Positions 9,227-18,572 of a stretch of DNA of 57,578 nt are shown here, one piece after another. The translations under genes and the position numbers were made by a program. This stretch comes from Lachnospiraceae bacterium (GTDB lineage Bacteria; Bacillota; Clostridia; Lachnospirales; Lachnospiraceae). Where the stretch lies: NCBI GenBank assembly GCA_014804485.1, contig JAAUZT010000020.1, forward strand, positions 2,396 to 59,973, read 5' to 3'. The notes beneath the pieces are model-generated. The model saw only the letters and a list, made by a program, of their open reading frames with translations, did not search any database and was not told where the DNA came from. Within the stretch, counting starts at the first letter, position 1; every line of letters begins with the position of its first letter.

Positions 9227-9256
9227 TTAGACAGATTATCGGTTCAAAAAGTTTCA
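9227..9256 (-). promoter_or_regulatory. Candidate autoregulated ECF promoter of the sigma/anti-sigma operon
   Basis: On the minus strand TGAAACTTTTT, then after a 17-base gap TGTCTAA, about 35 bases before the sigma factor start. The TGAAAC / GTCTA pair is the shape of SigV-class ECF promoters. Confidence 0.5.
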
Positions 9257-9632
9257 AAGAAAATATTTTTTTGCAAAAAAGTAAAAAAGGTGCACAGGCA
9301 GTACTGCTGATATGATATGTCGGACACTCCTCACCGCTATTCCTTCATTTTTGGACGTTGCGAAACGGAGTTGCTGTATGTACACGCTGCCAGGGAAACA
9401 AAACGGGATTCCGCAAAGTTCTTGTATAAGGTTGTTGGAATGAATTAAAACTGAATAAAAGAAACTTTCCCTTGTAACTTGTCCATAAGGGAAAACAAGG
9501 AAAAAAGAGACATATTTTGAGGCTAGCATTGTGAAAAACCTTGAAAATAGGGAAAACTTATGGAAAAATCTTACAAACTGTTAAGCTTCAACAATACTTA
9601 ACTGATCTGTCAAACATTTGATATATCATTTG
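9257..9632. other. Intergenic stretch without a convincing gene
   Basis: This gap has one 91-codon minus-strand frame (9254-9529) with no ribosome site and no domain signature. No tRNA, terminator hairpin or strong palindrome was seen. Confidence 0.5.
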
Positions 9633-10127
9633 TCACAATAACTCACATATTCTTTTAGCGCACTCTTCGGATGATAATTCATGTGTATTCAAGGTCAAAT
9701 CATAATCCTCCTTAGGATAAAGATACTCGTATGAAGCTTCTGCCGAACCAACATATCTGTTCTTTCGTTCTTTTTCTCTTCTTTTTAATTCGTTTAATGG
9801 ACATTTCGTTTGAACCTTAATCAACTTATATTCTCGCAATATCTCCGTTAATTGTTTATAAATACGCTCACTTGTAATTACATGATCAATAATAACCCCT
9901 TGACCAGTTTCTAAAATGTTTAATACTTTTCGGCAAAGCATAGGCGATATTTCAAAAACATCATCTTCATAAATAGGCTCATCAGCAGTCATGTTTAAAA
10001 ACTCATCAATAGAAGTAATTATATATTCTTCTTTTCTATTGTCTTTAATGTATTTTTGCAATGATTTTGCTAAGGTAGACTTCCCACTGCTAGATGCCCC
10101 ATTTAACAGAATAACTCTCAAAGGCAT
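9633..10127 (-). CDS. Chloramphenicol phosphotransferase-like P-loop kinase
   Basis: 164 residues. A Walker A motif GASSSGKST lies at residues 10-18 directly after the first strand, followed by a DEF motif (SIDEFLNM), an IIDHV strand and a basic lid (KRREKERKNRYVGS). This matches the CPT-like kinase family, whose founding member phosphorylates chloramphenicol; most members have unknown substrates, so drug resistance should not be assumed. The start at 10127 is set by GGAGGTG 8 bases upstream; the longer frame to 10253 crosses the candidate promoter. The gene is AT-rich compared with its neighbours. Confidence 0.75.
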   Translation of the reverse strand: MPLRVILLNGASSSGKSTLAKSLQKYIKDNRKEEYIITSIDEFLNMTADEPIYEDDVFEISPMLCRKVLNILETGQGVIIDHVITSERIYKQLTEILREYKLIKVQTKCPLNELKRREKERKNRYVGSAEASYEYLYPKEDYDLTLNTHELSSEECAKRICELL

Positions 10128-10186
10128 AAATATTTCACCTCCGGCAATACCGATTTTTCCAGTCCTAAATTCTGATTGTCTACCTG

Positions 10187-10216
10187 ATTGTACCATAATG
10201 TCACACTCCACATCAA
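10187..10216 (-). promoter_or_regulatory. SigA-type promoter of the CPT-like gene
   Basis: On the minus strand TTGATG, an 18-base spacer, then TACAAT, about 60 bases before the chosen ATG. Confidence 0.55.
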
Positions 10217-10323
10217 CGACAATCCGAATGACCTGAACCTTCCGAACTTTCATAATCTCTCATCCGCCGATAAAAAGTTATTTGTATCCAACTGTATCCA
10301 AAAAGATCAGGGGCAAAAAGATA

Positions 10324-10354
10324 GCGGAAACGCCGTATCCATCAGCGTTTCCGC
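10324..10354 (-). terminator. Terminator of the tRNA pair
   Basis: A perfect 10-bp stem (GCGGAAACGC / GCGTTTCCGC) with an 11-base loop, followed on the minus strand by TATCTTTTTG, 15 bases past tRNA-Met. Confidence 0.8.
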
Positions 10355-10368
10355 ACTCTTAAAAGCAA

Positions 10369-10442
10369 TAGCGAGAGGGGGACTTGAACCCTCGACACTA
10401 CGGGTATGAACCGTATGCTCTAGCCAGCTGAGCTATCTCGCC
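10369..10442 (-). tRNA. tRNA-Met (anticodon CAT)
   Basis: The cloverleaf folds: acceptor GGCGAGA / TCTCGCT (one G-U pair at the end), D arm AGCTCAGCTGG, anticodon stem TACGG / CCGTA around loop TTCATAC, and T arm GAGGGTTCAAGTCCCCCTC. The anticodon is CAT. The 5' end is not the CGCGGGG of initiator tRNA, so it is probably the elongator; an Ile-CAU species after lysidine modification is not excluded. No CCA is encoded. Confidence 0.93.
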
Positions 10443-10465
10443 ATATTCAATATAAAATTTATAAG

Positions 10466-10538
10466 TGGGGCCTATAGGGCTCGAACCTATGACCCTCTGC
10501 TTGTAAGGCAGATGCTCTCCCAGCTGAGCTAAGACCCC
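10466..10538 (-). tRNA. tRNA-Val (anticodon TAC)
   Basis: The cloverleaf folds: acceptor GGGGTCT / AGGCCCC, D arm AGCTCAGCTGGGA, anticodon stem TCTGC / GCAGA around loop CTTACAA, and T arm with GGTTCGAGCCC. The anticodon TAC reads GUA-type valine codons. It lies 23 bases upstream of tRNA-Met on the same strand, and the two probably share a transcript. Confidence 0.95.
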
Positions 10539-10706
10539 ATTTATATGCGGGTCACTCACGCAACCCGCTTTGCTAGTATACAATTTCTTATGACTGCTTG
10601 TCAAGCGTTTTTAATAAAAATCGTGTAAAAATCTTACAAAAATCTTGAAAACCTCTGATCGAGCATCCGAAATTTATGCCGTAAAACCTGCAAATCTGCG
10701 CCGATA

Positions 10707-11663
10707 CTACTCAGCCGTAAGGATTTCCTCCGCCATATCCAGCATTTCTTCTGCACCCATATCCAGATCTACTCCTGTCATATGATAGGACTTCCCGTCT
10801 TTTTCCCAGCTTACGACCATCCGGTGCTGAATACATATTTCATCATATGCGCCGGCAATAACATAACTGTCGTTATCCTGAGAACCATAAGTTGTGAAGG
10901 TAACACTGCCATCTTCCGAAATGACATAACTTCCCTTTTTCACATCGTCCGAATCGGTCATACTGTCCGTTACCGTCTCTTCTGACTTCGTTTCGTCCGT
11001 CTCCTCCTGATTCACCGTAACTGACATATAGACGATATTGTAATCATCTCTCTGCTCGTTGATCTTATCCTCCTCTGTCAGTTCATAGGAATCGGGCACG
11101 ATCTTATCCGTATATTCATCGTACCGCACCGCAATATCGCCGCACATCCTTGTGGCATTCGGCTCCTTGGATGGGATATCATCCCCTGTCCCCTCATTGA
11201 TATTCAGGTCGATCTTCTTTTCATCCTTCCGATATCTGATATTCATCATCGGAACGCTGTAGAGCGCACCGTTTTCCTCCGTGTAAGCAGTGACCGATTC
11301 CACGTTTGCTCCATAAAAAGAATAACCGTTGGCGAACTGCTCCACGCTGTCCACCTCATAGCCCAATTTCTTCTGTGCCTTTTCCATGTCCTGATAATCG
11401 GTGTATTCTACTCCCATACTGCTGCCGGACACGAAATAGGATGCTCCGCCGGCAAAAACAGTAATTCCGGATACAAGCAGGCACGCTGCCGCTATACTGA
11501 TACAAAGTTTCTTCGCACTCATATGCTTCATAGAATTTTCCTCCTGTCTTTCGCGGATCGTCTCGTCAATCCTGCGCTTCAATTCTTCTGAAGCTGAAAT
11601 GCCGTCACACTCTTTTACTAAAACAGTCCTGATACTGCTGTCAAAATCCTGTTCCGCACGCAT
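10707..11663 (-). CDS. Anti-sigma factor with DUF4367-like extracytoplasmic domain
   Basis: 318 residues: a cytoplasmic N-terminus of about 50 residues, one membrane helix (about residues 50-70, LCISIAAACLLVSGITVFAG), then an extracytoplasmic region with the DUF4367-style opening (a YxxMEKAQKKLGYEV segment). The stretch around residues 225-245 is very Thr/Ser/Asp-rich. The position, 15 bases after an ECF sigma gene, gives the function. The signal sensed is unknown. Confidence 0.78.
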   Translation of the reverse strand: MRAEQDFDSSIRTVLVKECDGISASEELKRRIDETIRERQEENSMKHMSAKKLCISIAAACLLVSGITVFAGGASYFVSGSSMGVEYTDYQDMEKAQKKLGYEVDSVEQFANGYSFYGANVESVTAYTEENGALYSVPMMNIRYRKDEKKIDLNINEGTGDDIPSKEPNATRMCGDIAVRYDEYTDKIVPDSYELTEEDKINEQRDDYNIVYMSVTVNQEETDETKSEETVTDSMTDSDDVKKGSYVISEDGSVTFTTYGSQDNDSYVIAGAYDEICIQHRMVVSWEKDGKSYHMTGVDLDMGAEEMLDMAEEILTAE

Positions 11664-11678
11664 ATAAATCCTCCTTCT

Positions 11679-12209
11679 TCATTCCTTCAGCATCGCTTTC
11701 ATCCGCCGTCTGGCACTATGCAGTCTGGATTTTACCGTTCCCTCCATAAGTCCGAGCGTTCCCGCAACCTCTTTCACGGAAAACGAATCATAATAATATA
11801 GAACAACCACCGTTCTGAGCTTTACAGGAAGCGCTCTGACTGCCGCAGAGATCATTTCAGCCTCTTCCAGTTGTATTACCTTGTCAAGAGAAGAAGGATC
11901 TGTCCGGTTTTCCATTCTTTCTACCGTCTCGTCATCCGGAATCTCACGCTTATTCTTCTTTCCGATCCGGTAGGCGGTCCTGACAAGAATCCGCATCATC
12001 CACGGCTTAAATCCACTGTCGTCCTTAAGTTCACGGATATGCAGCCAGACTTTCACAAAGGTTTCCTGTACAATGTCCTCGCTGTCCGCCAGATTACCTG
12101 TGACCAGATATGCCGTATGGATCGCCATATTCTTGTACTTTTCATACAGTTCGTCGAAAGCATCCCTGTTGCCTTCCCGCAACTGCGCTACCAGAATTTC
12201 TTCCTTCAA
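11679..12209 (-). CDS. ECF sigma factor
   Basis: 176 residues with region 2 (NRDAFDELYEKYKNMAIHTA; DSEDIVQETFVKVWLHI; FKPWMMRILVRTAY) and region 4 (LPVKLRTVVVLYYYDSFSVK, then EVAGTLGLMEGTVKSRLHSA). Paired with the downstream anti-sigma gene. The sequence before it carries TGAACCAATTT and, 7 bases on, CGTGGAC, loosely like an ECF promoter but with a short spacing, so autoregulation is only suggested. Confidence 0.93.
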   Translation of the reverse strand: MKEEILVAQLREGNRDAFDELYEKYKNMAIHTAYLVTGNLADSEDIVQETFVKVWLHIRELKDDSGFKPWMMRILVRTAYRIGKKNKREIPDDETVERMENRTDPSSLDKVIQLEEAEMISAAVRALPVKLRTVVVLYYYDSFSVKEVAGTLGLMEGTVKSRLHSARRRMKAMLKE

Positions 12210-12370
12210 AATTTCCTCTCCCCTGTTCTTTTCGGTGCACCTGTTAATAAGAGTCCACGAGTGAGAAATTGGTTCATTTTTTTGATTCGGGTGTCAAAAG
12301 GAACATCAATGTATTTTATGCAATCTGCCATCTCAGTTTAGAAAATGCACTTGCATGAATGAAATCAACA

Positions 12371-12417
12371 AAGCGGAACACCTCTTTCACAATTCTGTTA
12401 AAAGATTTGTTCCGCTT
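12371..12417 (-). terminator. Inverted repeat downstream of argS, possible terminator
   Basis: A perfect 9-bp repeat (AAGCGGAAC / GTTCCGCTT) with a 29-base loop, 54 bases past the argS stop. The loop is long and the T-run poor, so it may be a terminator or another structured element. Confidence 0.4.
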
Positions 12418-12470
12418 CAAAGAATATTCTATCCTAAACAAACAGTTATAGTATCACAATATCTATTCTG

Positions 12471-14252
12471 TTACATCCTGTCCGGTGCCGAGAAACCAAG
12501 TAAGTCAATGCATGTTTCCAGCACATCTCTGGTCAATACAAGCAATGCGATCCATCCGGATTTCTTCTGCTCATCCTCTTCGGTGAGAATTTTCGTCTCA
12601 TGATAGAAATGATTAAATGCATTGGCAAGGTCGTAAATATACGCACAGATTTTGTGGGGCGCAATTTCCTCATATGCAGATTCCATCATGGCATTGAACT
12701 TCGCAACCTCAAGCATCAGGCTCTTCTCAGCGCCATTTACCGCCTCTCGAATGACTGTGTCAGTCAACACGCCGCCCTGCTCTGCATATTTATTCAAAAT
12801 TGACTTGATTCGTACGATCGTATAGAGAATATACGGACCGGTATCACCCTCGAAAGAAGTAAACCTGTCCATATCAAATATATAGTCTTTAGAAGCCTGA
12901 TTGGACAGGTCGCCATACTTGATTGCCGCAAGCCCTACGACTTTAGCCGTTTCGTCAGCTTCCTTCTCATCCACTTCATAGCCTTTTGTCTCCGCATTTT
13001 CCCGGATTTTACGGATCATCTCCTCATTGATCTCACGAATCAGATTTTCCAGACGCATAACGCCGCCGTCCCTCGTCTTAAAAGGCTTACCGTCCTTACC
13101 GTTCATGGTACCGAAGCCGATGTACTCCAACTCTGTATCCGCATCGACCAATCCGGTCTTCCTCGCACAGCGGAATACCTGCTCAAAATGAAGTTCCTGC
13201 CGCTTGTCCGTCATATAGATCAGTTTATCCGGATGATACTGCTTCATACGATCCATGATAGTGGCCAGATCAGTGGTATTATATAGGGATGCTCCGTCTG
13301 ATTTCAGGATCATGCACGGCGGTACTTCCTTTGTGTCCGTCTCCTCTTTGACATCCACCACAAGTGCACCATCGCTCTCATATGCATATCCGCCTTTCTT
13401 CATGTCTTCCACCATGACAGGAATGATATCGCGTACGTCAGACTCCCCTTTCCAGAGGTCAAACTCCACATTCAGATTCTCATAATTTTTCTTTAAATCC
13501 GGTATCGACACATGGATGATATGTTTGCCCAATGCCCAATAACCGCGGATACCATTCTGAAACTTATAGGTCGCTTCCATGGCTTCAGCCTTATACGCTT
13601 CATCTTCCTTAGACTTAGCGCTCGCCGTGGGATAAATCTCCTCCAACTCCGAGATAGTAAAAGGAGCCTCCGCAGGGTACTCGCCCTCATAAAAATCGTC
13701 AAAATAAATCATATCCGGGTGCCTCTTCTTAAGTTCCGTCATGATCAGCCCCATCTGAAGTCCCCAGTCTCCTAAATGAATATCGCCAATGACATCATGC
13801 CCCGCATAGCGGCAGATCCGCTTGATACTCTCACCGATGATGGCAGAACGCAAATGCCCTACGTGAAGCGGTTTTGCCACATTGGGACCACCGTAGTCAA
13901 TGATGATTTTCTTTGACTGTTCCGGCATCTGCAATCCGAATTTCTCATCGGTACGCATCTGACGCAGATAATCTCTGACGAAAGACTCTTTCACTTTCAT
14001 GTTCAGGAATCCCGGTGCTGCGGCGGATACTTCCGACAATACATCGCTCTCATTCAGTTTCTCCGCAACCTCCTGCGCGATCATAAGCGGCGCTTTGTGG
14101 TACTTCTTTGCACCCGCCATGGCGCCGTTGCACTGGTATTCACACAGGTCAGGACGGTTTGACAGCGTAACCTTTCCGAGTTCCGCGTCGTAACCGGCTG
14201 CCTCGAATGCCTTCTTCATTTCTTCCGAAATTAAATCTAATATTTTCTGCAT
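12471..14252 (-). CDS. argS: Arginyl-tRNA synthetase
   Basis: 593 residues, class I synthetase charging tRNA-Arg. The N-terminal additional domain precedes the HIGH-type motif, here H130-V-G-H133 within AKPLHVGHLRSAIIGES. The ATP-binding core continues with IGDIHLGDWGLQMG, and the KMSK region is replaced by the MNGKDGKPFKTRDGG segment seen in many ArgS proteins. The C-terminal anticodon-binding domain ends HKICAYIYDLANAFNHFYHE. A little longer than the usual 550-580 residues. No T-box leader is present in the short upstream gap. Confidence 0.97.
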   Translation of the reverse strand: MQKILDLISEEMKKAFEAAGYDAELGKVTLSNRPDLCEYQCNGAMAGAKKYHKAPLMIAQEVAEKLNESDVLSEVSAAAPGFLNMKVKESFVRDYLRQMRTDEKFGLQMPEQSKKIIIDYGGPNVAKPLHVGHLRSAIIGESIKRICRYAGHDVIGDIHLGDWGLQMGLIMTELKKRHPDMIYFDDFYEGEYPAEAPFTISELEEIYPTASAKSKEDEAYKAEAMEATYKFQNGIRGYWALGKHIIHVSIPDLKKNYENLNVEFDLWKGESDVRDIIPVMVEDMKKGGYAYESDGALVVDVKEETDTKEVPPCMILKSDGASLYNTTDLATIMDRMKQYHPDKLIYMTDKRQELHFEQVFRCARKTGLVDADTELEYIGFGTMNGKDGKPFKTRDGGVMRLENLIREINEEMIRKIRENAETKGYEVDEKEADETAKVVGLAAIKYGDLSNQASKDYIFDMDRFTSFEGDTGPYILYTIVRIKSILNKYAEQGGVLTDTVIREAVNGAEKSLMLEVAKFNAMMESAYEEIAPHKICAYIYDLANAFNHFYHETKILTEEDEQKKSGWIALLVLTRDVLETCIDLLGFSAPDRM

Positions 14253-14336
14253 TGCTGTTTTCGTGCCTTTCTGTAATCTTTTATGTTCTTTTGTTGCTTT
14301 ATTACTTACAATGTATGAATGAATCGGTTTAATCCT

Positions 14337-14570
14337 CTAATCATTATAATCATACCCCGGTTCTTTATACAATTCACCTATGTTCGGCGCTATTTCACTA
14401 TCCCATACCTTTTCTTTCCACTCTTCCGGCAAAACGTCGTGTATTGCAACCGAAACGCTGCTTTCTTCCGTCTCAAATATCTCTACGACATCCTTTGTGA
14501 TCTTCTCCGCAAGCATTTTCTTCTGCGCCTCAGTTCGTCCTGCATAACACTTGATATCTATGTGTGGCAT
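14337..14570 (-). CDS. 4-oxalocrotonate tautomerase family protein (PptA-like)
   Basis: 77 residues. Starts MPHIDIKCYAGRTEAQKKML; after Met removal Pro1 would be the catalytic base of the tautomerase superfamily. The C-terminus (PEEWKEKVWDSEIAPN) resembles the PptA/YdcE subgroup. The GGAGGG site 5 bases before the ATG at 14570 rules out the longer frame. The natural substrate is unknown. It lies about 150 bases past queH on the same strand. Confidence 0.85.
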   Translation of the reverse strand: MPHIDIKCYAGRTEAQKKMLAEKITKDVVEIFETEESSVSVAIHDVLPEEWKEKVWDSEIAPNIGELYKEPGYDYND

Positions 14571-14716
14571 TTTCCCTCCGCAAATAAACACAGTCCTGTC
14601 ACTCAATTAACAGATACATATGATGAAACAGCACATCCCATATACTTTGTGCACCAATTTATCAGTATGATTATATCCTCTTTTTTATTTATTGTGAAGA
14701 TATATCTTAAGAAACC

Positions 14717-15406
14717 TTAATCCCCTTGCTTTCTGCGGGAATAGACACACCCGCAATAATCCTGTCTGTACAGGTCATATTCTTTCGATAATTCGATTGA
14801 CCGCTTATAGCCGTCTTTTTTCTTAAAATCAGAAGGCAGCCATGCAACTGCGTACTCTTTTGCAAGCTGCTCGCCTATTTCATTTAATTTTGCGGCATTC
14901 TTCAGCGGACTGATCGACAGTGTTGTTGTGAAATAATCATATTCTCCTGCCTTCGCCCGCTTTGCCGTCTCCTGGAGTCTGAGCGCATAGCAGGCGAAGC
15001 ACCGCTCGCCGCCCTCCAAACACTGCTCTAAGCCTTTCGCGATCTCGAAAAAGCGATCGGGTTCATAGTCGCCCTCAACAACTTTGATTGGATAGGCATG
15101 ATCTCGGATTGTATATCCAACCGTTTCCCGGCCGTTGTCTATGTTTTCCTCTGCTGCTTCCGCATTATATGCCTCAATCAGCCTCTTCTGTTCAGCCACC
15201 CGCTTACGGTACTCTTCATCCTCGGTGATATTCGGATTATAATAGAAAACGGTAATTTTGAAATACTGCCGCAGATATTCCAGCACATAACTACTGCAGG
15301 GTGCACAGCAACTATGTAGAAAAAGCGTCGGCACGCCTCCTTCTGCCACACTGATATCCTCTATAATTTTATCCAGTTCTTTCTGATAATTTCTGACTGC
15401 ATTCAT
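14717..15406 (-). CDS. queH: Epoxyqueuosine reductase QueH
   Basis: 229 residues. Cysteine pattern of QueH (old DUF208): HSCCAPCSS with C33, C34 and C37, then EGGERCFACYALRL, and YCGCVYSRR at the C-terminus. QueH carries an iron-sulfur cluster and reduces epoxyqueuosine to queuosine in tRNA wobble modification, replacing QueG in many anaerobes. It overlaps the preceding DUF4304-like gene by 4 bases (ATGA), so translation is probably coupled to that unrelated gene and through it to the carAB operon. Confidence 0.93.
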   Translation of the reverse strand: MNAVRNYQKELDKIIEDISVAEGGVPTLFLHSCCAPCSSYVLEYLRQYFKITVFYYNPNITEDEEYRKRVAEQKRLIEAYNAEAAEENIDNGRETVGYTIRDHAYPIKVVEGDYEPDRFFEIAKGLEQCLEGGERCFACYALRLQETAKRAKAGEYDYFTTTLSISPLKNAAKLNEIGEQLAKEYAVAWLPSDFKKKDGYKRSIELSKEYDLYRQDYCGCVYSRRKQGD

Positions 15407-16032
15407 ATCTTTCTATCCATTATTTTTTTAGGTAGTTTAAGTTGCTCTATGCCATTTTGTATCAGCTGCTCTTTATTTTCGTTCTGCAATGCCGCAAGCC
15501 ACTTCTCGGCAGGATATCCGATAAATTTTTTCGACTTGTCTTTGATCAGCCTTTTTCTGTATTCTTCTTCCGAGGACAATTCCTGAAACCAAGGAAAGAT
15601 AAATTGCATAATTGCCTCGGCCACATTTTGAAAGCTTTGTTCCGCCACGGCTTCACTGCAATAATCCCACCAAATATCCCTGCTACCGCTTATGTATGAT
15701 CCCAGTCTGTCTCCCAGACCAAGACACATAAAAGTTTCTCCGCAATACAAAGGCATAACGGCAAAATTAACACAGAATGTTTTGGAATTGTATTGTTCCT
15801 TTTGCAAATCTATATATTCTAACAAACCGATTCCGTTCAACCTGACATACGCATTGGTTTTCCACTTGCGAAAGCCGTTATGCAATAACAGCTCATCCAT
15901 AATCTCTTTCTTACACTTCTTAAAAGCGCTGTCCGCTTCTTTTTTATCAATCAGCGCCATTTCCTCATCTGAACGAAGAGTCTCCCTGTTTCCGATAAAA
16001 GTAAATTTCTCTTTTCTGAATAAATCTATCAA
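15403..16032 (-). CDS. DUF4304-like protein
   Basis: 209 residues, no signal peptide or membrane helix. The middle part (LLHNGFRKWKTNAYVRLNG, LEYIDLQKEQYNSKTFCVNF) has the strand pattern of DUF4304 proteins, recognised by eye. Function unknown. It is joined at both ends by 4-base ATGA overlaps, to the 847-residue gene before it and queH after it, which implies co-expression. Confidence 0.7.
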   Translation of the reverse strand: MIDLFRKEKFTFIGNRETLRSDEEMALIDKKEADSAFKKCKKEIMDELLLHNGFRKWKTNAYVRLNGIGLLEYIDLQKEQYNSKTFCVNFAVMPLYCGETFMCLGLGDRLGSYISGSRDIWWDYCSEAVAEQSFQNVAEAIMQFIFPWFQELSSEEEYRKRLIKDKSKKFIGYPAEKWLAALQNENKEQLIQNGIEQLKLPKKIMDRKI

Positions 16033-18572
16033 AACACAGCCCGCCTCTCCTGCTCCACTTTATAGGCAGCATCAACCGCAATTTCATACACCTCTCTGTA
16101 ATCCGTCTCCCCCACCAGATACCCTGTGATCCTGTAATCAGCCAATCCCGTCATATAGAGTACATTGACGATATTCTTACTCTCATGCACCTCCACCCAC
16201 AGAGCCACAGGCGTGTCTGCATTGCTTTCTATTTCTTCCACAAGCATTGCAATACCCCTGTTCTCTTTTTCATTATCAGACCCTACCATTGAAAAATCCA
16301 GATAATCCAATCCATTATAATTCGCCAGATGCCGATACCATTTGCTGTATGTTTCCTCCTGCCCGTCATTGTCCAGATCGCAATGATAATACGTAAGTTC
16401 ATAAGCCGACTTCTGTCCCCGCGTCTGTTCTGTCGTCTGCTCTGCTTCCCCTTCTATCATCCAGCCCTCATCAAGCTGTTCCTTTATCGTAGTACATTCT
16501 TCCGTCATGCGCACCACCGAATCCGCATAGCCGGTCTCAGCCGATATCTGCCGGATTTCGTACCTTTCCGGAACCACATGAATGACCGTTTCTTCCACTC
16601 TCTTCCCATCCTCATAACAGTCCAGCGCATAACCGTTATTGATCATCCTGCCATAGTCAAAAGTGGCACGACACAGATAATTCTTTCCCTCATAGGCTAT
16701 GACGCCAAAATTTTCCTCCACCTCACCAAAATCATCCGTCTTCACATAAGTTCCGTCCGGTTGTCCTTTCCAAAAAACATAGTCCGCATTGCCGGACGTA
16801 CCGCCGATAAAGTGCCCGTACAACTCCCCGACAAGATCATCCGTTCCATCATTATCGCAATCCGCCTCCACCAGCGTATACCTATAGTTAAACCTACCGG
16901 CATCCTGCACTTGCTGCCGGATGGCCATATCCCTTTCGGCAAGTGCAAGTGTCTCATCCTTTGTCAGCTCTCTTCCGACTGTCGCACTACTCAGATACGA
17001 AGAATATGTTCCCGACTCGCCGCTCAAAACCGCGGATTCCTCTCCTCCCCACACTTCACTTAAGATGGCGGGATCCTTTCCCGCCGCCATCACACTGCCG
17101 ATCTCATCCAAAAGTTCCTGCGGGATGATCTTCCGTTCTCCCTCCATCCTGTGTTCAATGGCATAGACCTCCTCCGGCACCATACTGTCATAGAACTGCT
17201 CATACAGGAGACTCACTCTGCCCTGTTGTTCCTGTTCCCATTCTTCCAAAGAAAAAGTTTCATCAAAAATAAGACGATCCGGCGTACCCTCATAGGCCCA
17301 TACTCTGCGGCCATCCTCCACTATGGATACGACACACTCCCTTTTCTTGACCAGAGTGCTTCCCTCCCACTGCCAGATGGCCTCCGCCGCACTTGTCGGT
17401 CCCCAGTTTTGGGGCACTGCATAGGTCGTGACGCCCCAAACAGACTCCGTCTCAGGGAAACGCCTATGATACAGATAATATAAGGGAATCTCAGCTTGCG
17501 CCTGCTCATAGGCTTTCGTCTGCCGGTTCCAGAGATAAACCTTGCTGTTCTCTGTGTCACTGCTTCCTATCAAATCAATACAGCCATCAAAATTCACATC
17601 TTCAATATGAATATTGTCTTCTCCCTTCATATACCCATGAATCACCTGGCAAGGCGTCTCATAGTTCCCCTCCCTGTACAACCGCAGTTCTGCACTGTCT
17701 CCCTGTCTATCACAGACATAAAATAGAGAAATTCCCTCCTCCGGCACGATTTTCCGATAAGAAAACGTGTCTGGATTTGTCCAAAATCTGACGCTGTCGC
17801 CGTTTTCCTTCCACCGCACCGCTCCGTCTGTCAAAAGCGCACCAAAACTGTATTTTTCTTCCTCCGCAATCTCCTGCACCAGACAAACCTCTTCGTCTTT
17901 TACCAAAAATAAATACAGATACCCGTCCTGCCGCAGACAATAGGCATACTCTTTCTTCGCCTGATTCGCATACATACGACTCCCCACCGCCTCCGGCAGC
18001 AAATCAAAGAGGACGCAAAGAAGCGCCGTCTCACTGTCGTATACCGCCGTATAGTGCAGCAGACGGACTCTGGATGGCAGATCGAGGTATACCGCAATCT
18101 CGTCGCCCCATACCCGGTCCGCATACACCTCCTGCGCCCCGCACAGATCCATAATCCGTCCTTTATTTTCTTTTGACAAAAAGTTTTCCGTGTAAAAAAT
18201 ATTTCCGTTGTCTTTTGTATCGATCATTCGGGCTTCAATGCCCTCCGGAAGCTCTACAGTAAGACCACCGTAATTCAGAACATTTCCCTGAAGCTCGATC
18301 TCCTGCTCATCCTGTATCAGCACCGCAGATTCTGTTTCAGCATCTGAAATATTTATAGGCTGTGCTGTCTCCTCTTCTCCGGCACTTTCTGTCCCAGGAC
18401 CGTCATTAGAAATCGCTTTCCCTTCCTTTTCGGACTCTTCTGCTATATTCACGCTTTCTTTCGTCGAAGGTTTCTGCCTGATACCGCCCACACCACAGGT
18501 GACCGCTAATAGCGCTATTCCAAACACCAATGCTGTCTTTATTATCTTATGAAAAAAGCTCTCTCTTTTCAT
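16029..18572 (-). CDS. Exported protein with FG-GAP/EF-hand-like Asp motifs
   Basis: 847 residues. The N-terminus has a hydrophobic signal (about residues 11-30) with Cys26 after LAVT, an imperfect lipobox, so lipid anchoring is possible but unsure. A Glu/Ser-rich linker follows. Calcium-loop-like motifs recur: DVNFDGCIDLIG, EADCDNDGTDDLVGE, CDLDNDGQEETY, of the DxDxDG type found in VCBS/FG-GAP repeats. No catalytic motif was recognised. It begins inside the carB stop codon (ATGA overlap) and ends inside the start of the DUF4304-like gene, a tight arrangement for an exported protein within a pyrimidine operon. Confidence 0.75.
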   Translation of the reverse strand: MKRESFFHKIIKTALVFGIALLAVTCGVGGIRQKPSTKESVNIAEESEKEGKAISNDGPGTESAGEEETAQPINISDAETESAVLIQDEQEIELQGNVLNYGGLTVELPEGIEARMIDTKDNGNIFYTENFLSKENKGRIMDLCGAQEVYADRVWGDEIAVYLDLPSRVRLLHYTAVYDSETALLCVLFDLLPEAVGSRMYANQAKKEYAYCLRQDGYLYLFLVKDEEVCLVQEIAEEEKYSFGALLTDGAVRWKENGDSVRFWTNPDTFSYRKIVPEEGISLFYVCDRQGDSAELRLYREGNYETPCQVIHGYMKGEDNIHIEDVNFDGCIDLIGSSDTENSKVYLWNRQTKAYEQAQAEIPLYYLYHRRFPETESVWGVTTYAVPQNWGPTSAAEAIWQWEGSTLVKKRECVVSIVEDGRRVWAYEGTPDRLIFDETFSLEEWEQEQQGRVSLLYEQFYDSMVPEEVYAIEHRMEGERKIIPQELLDEIGSVMAAGKDPAILSEVWGGEESAVLSGESGTYSSYLSSATVGRELTKDETLALAERDMAIRQQVQDAGRFNYRYTLVEADCDNDGTDDLVGELYGHFIGGTSGNADYVFWKGQPDGTYVKTDDFGEVEENFGVIAYEGKNYLCRATFDYGRMINNGYALDCYEDGKRVEETVIHVVPERYEIRQISAETGYADSVVRMTEECTTIKEQLDEGWMIEGEAEQTTEQTRGQKSAYELTYYHCDLDNDGQEETYSKWYRHLANYNGLDYLDFSMVGSDNEKENRGIAMLVEEIESNADTPVALWVEVHESKNIVNVLYMTGLADYRITGYLVGETDYREVYEIAVDAAYKVEQERRAVF

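Noticed and set aside
9254..9529. 91-codon minus-strand frame upstream of the SigV-like gene
   Set aside because: No ribosome site and its end overlaps the candidate ECF promoter region. Composition is not convincing as protein.
10195..10253. N-terminal extension of the CPT-like kinase
   Set aside because: The extension crosses the candidate promoter and the strong ribosome site is at the internal ATG at 10127.
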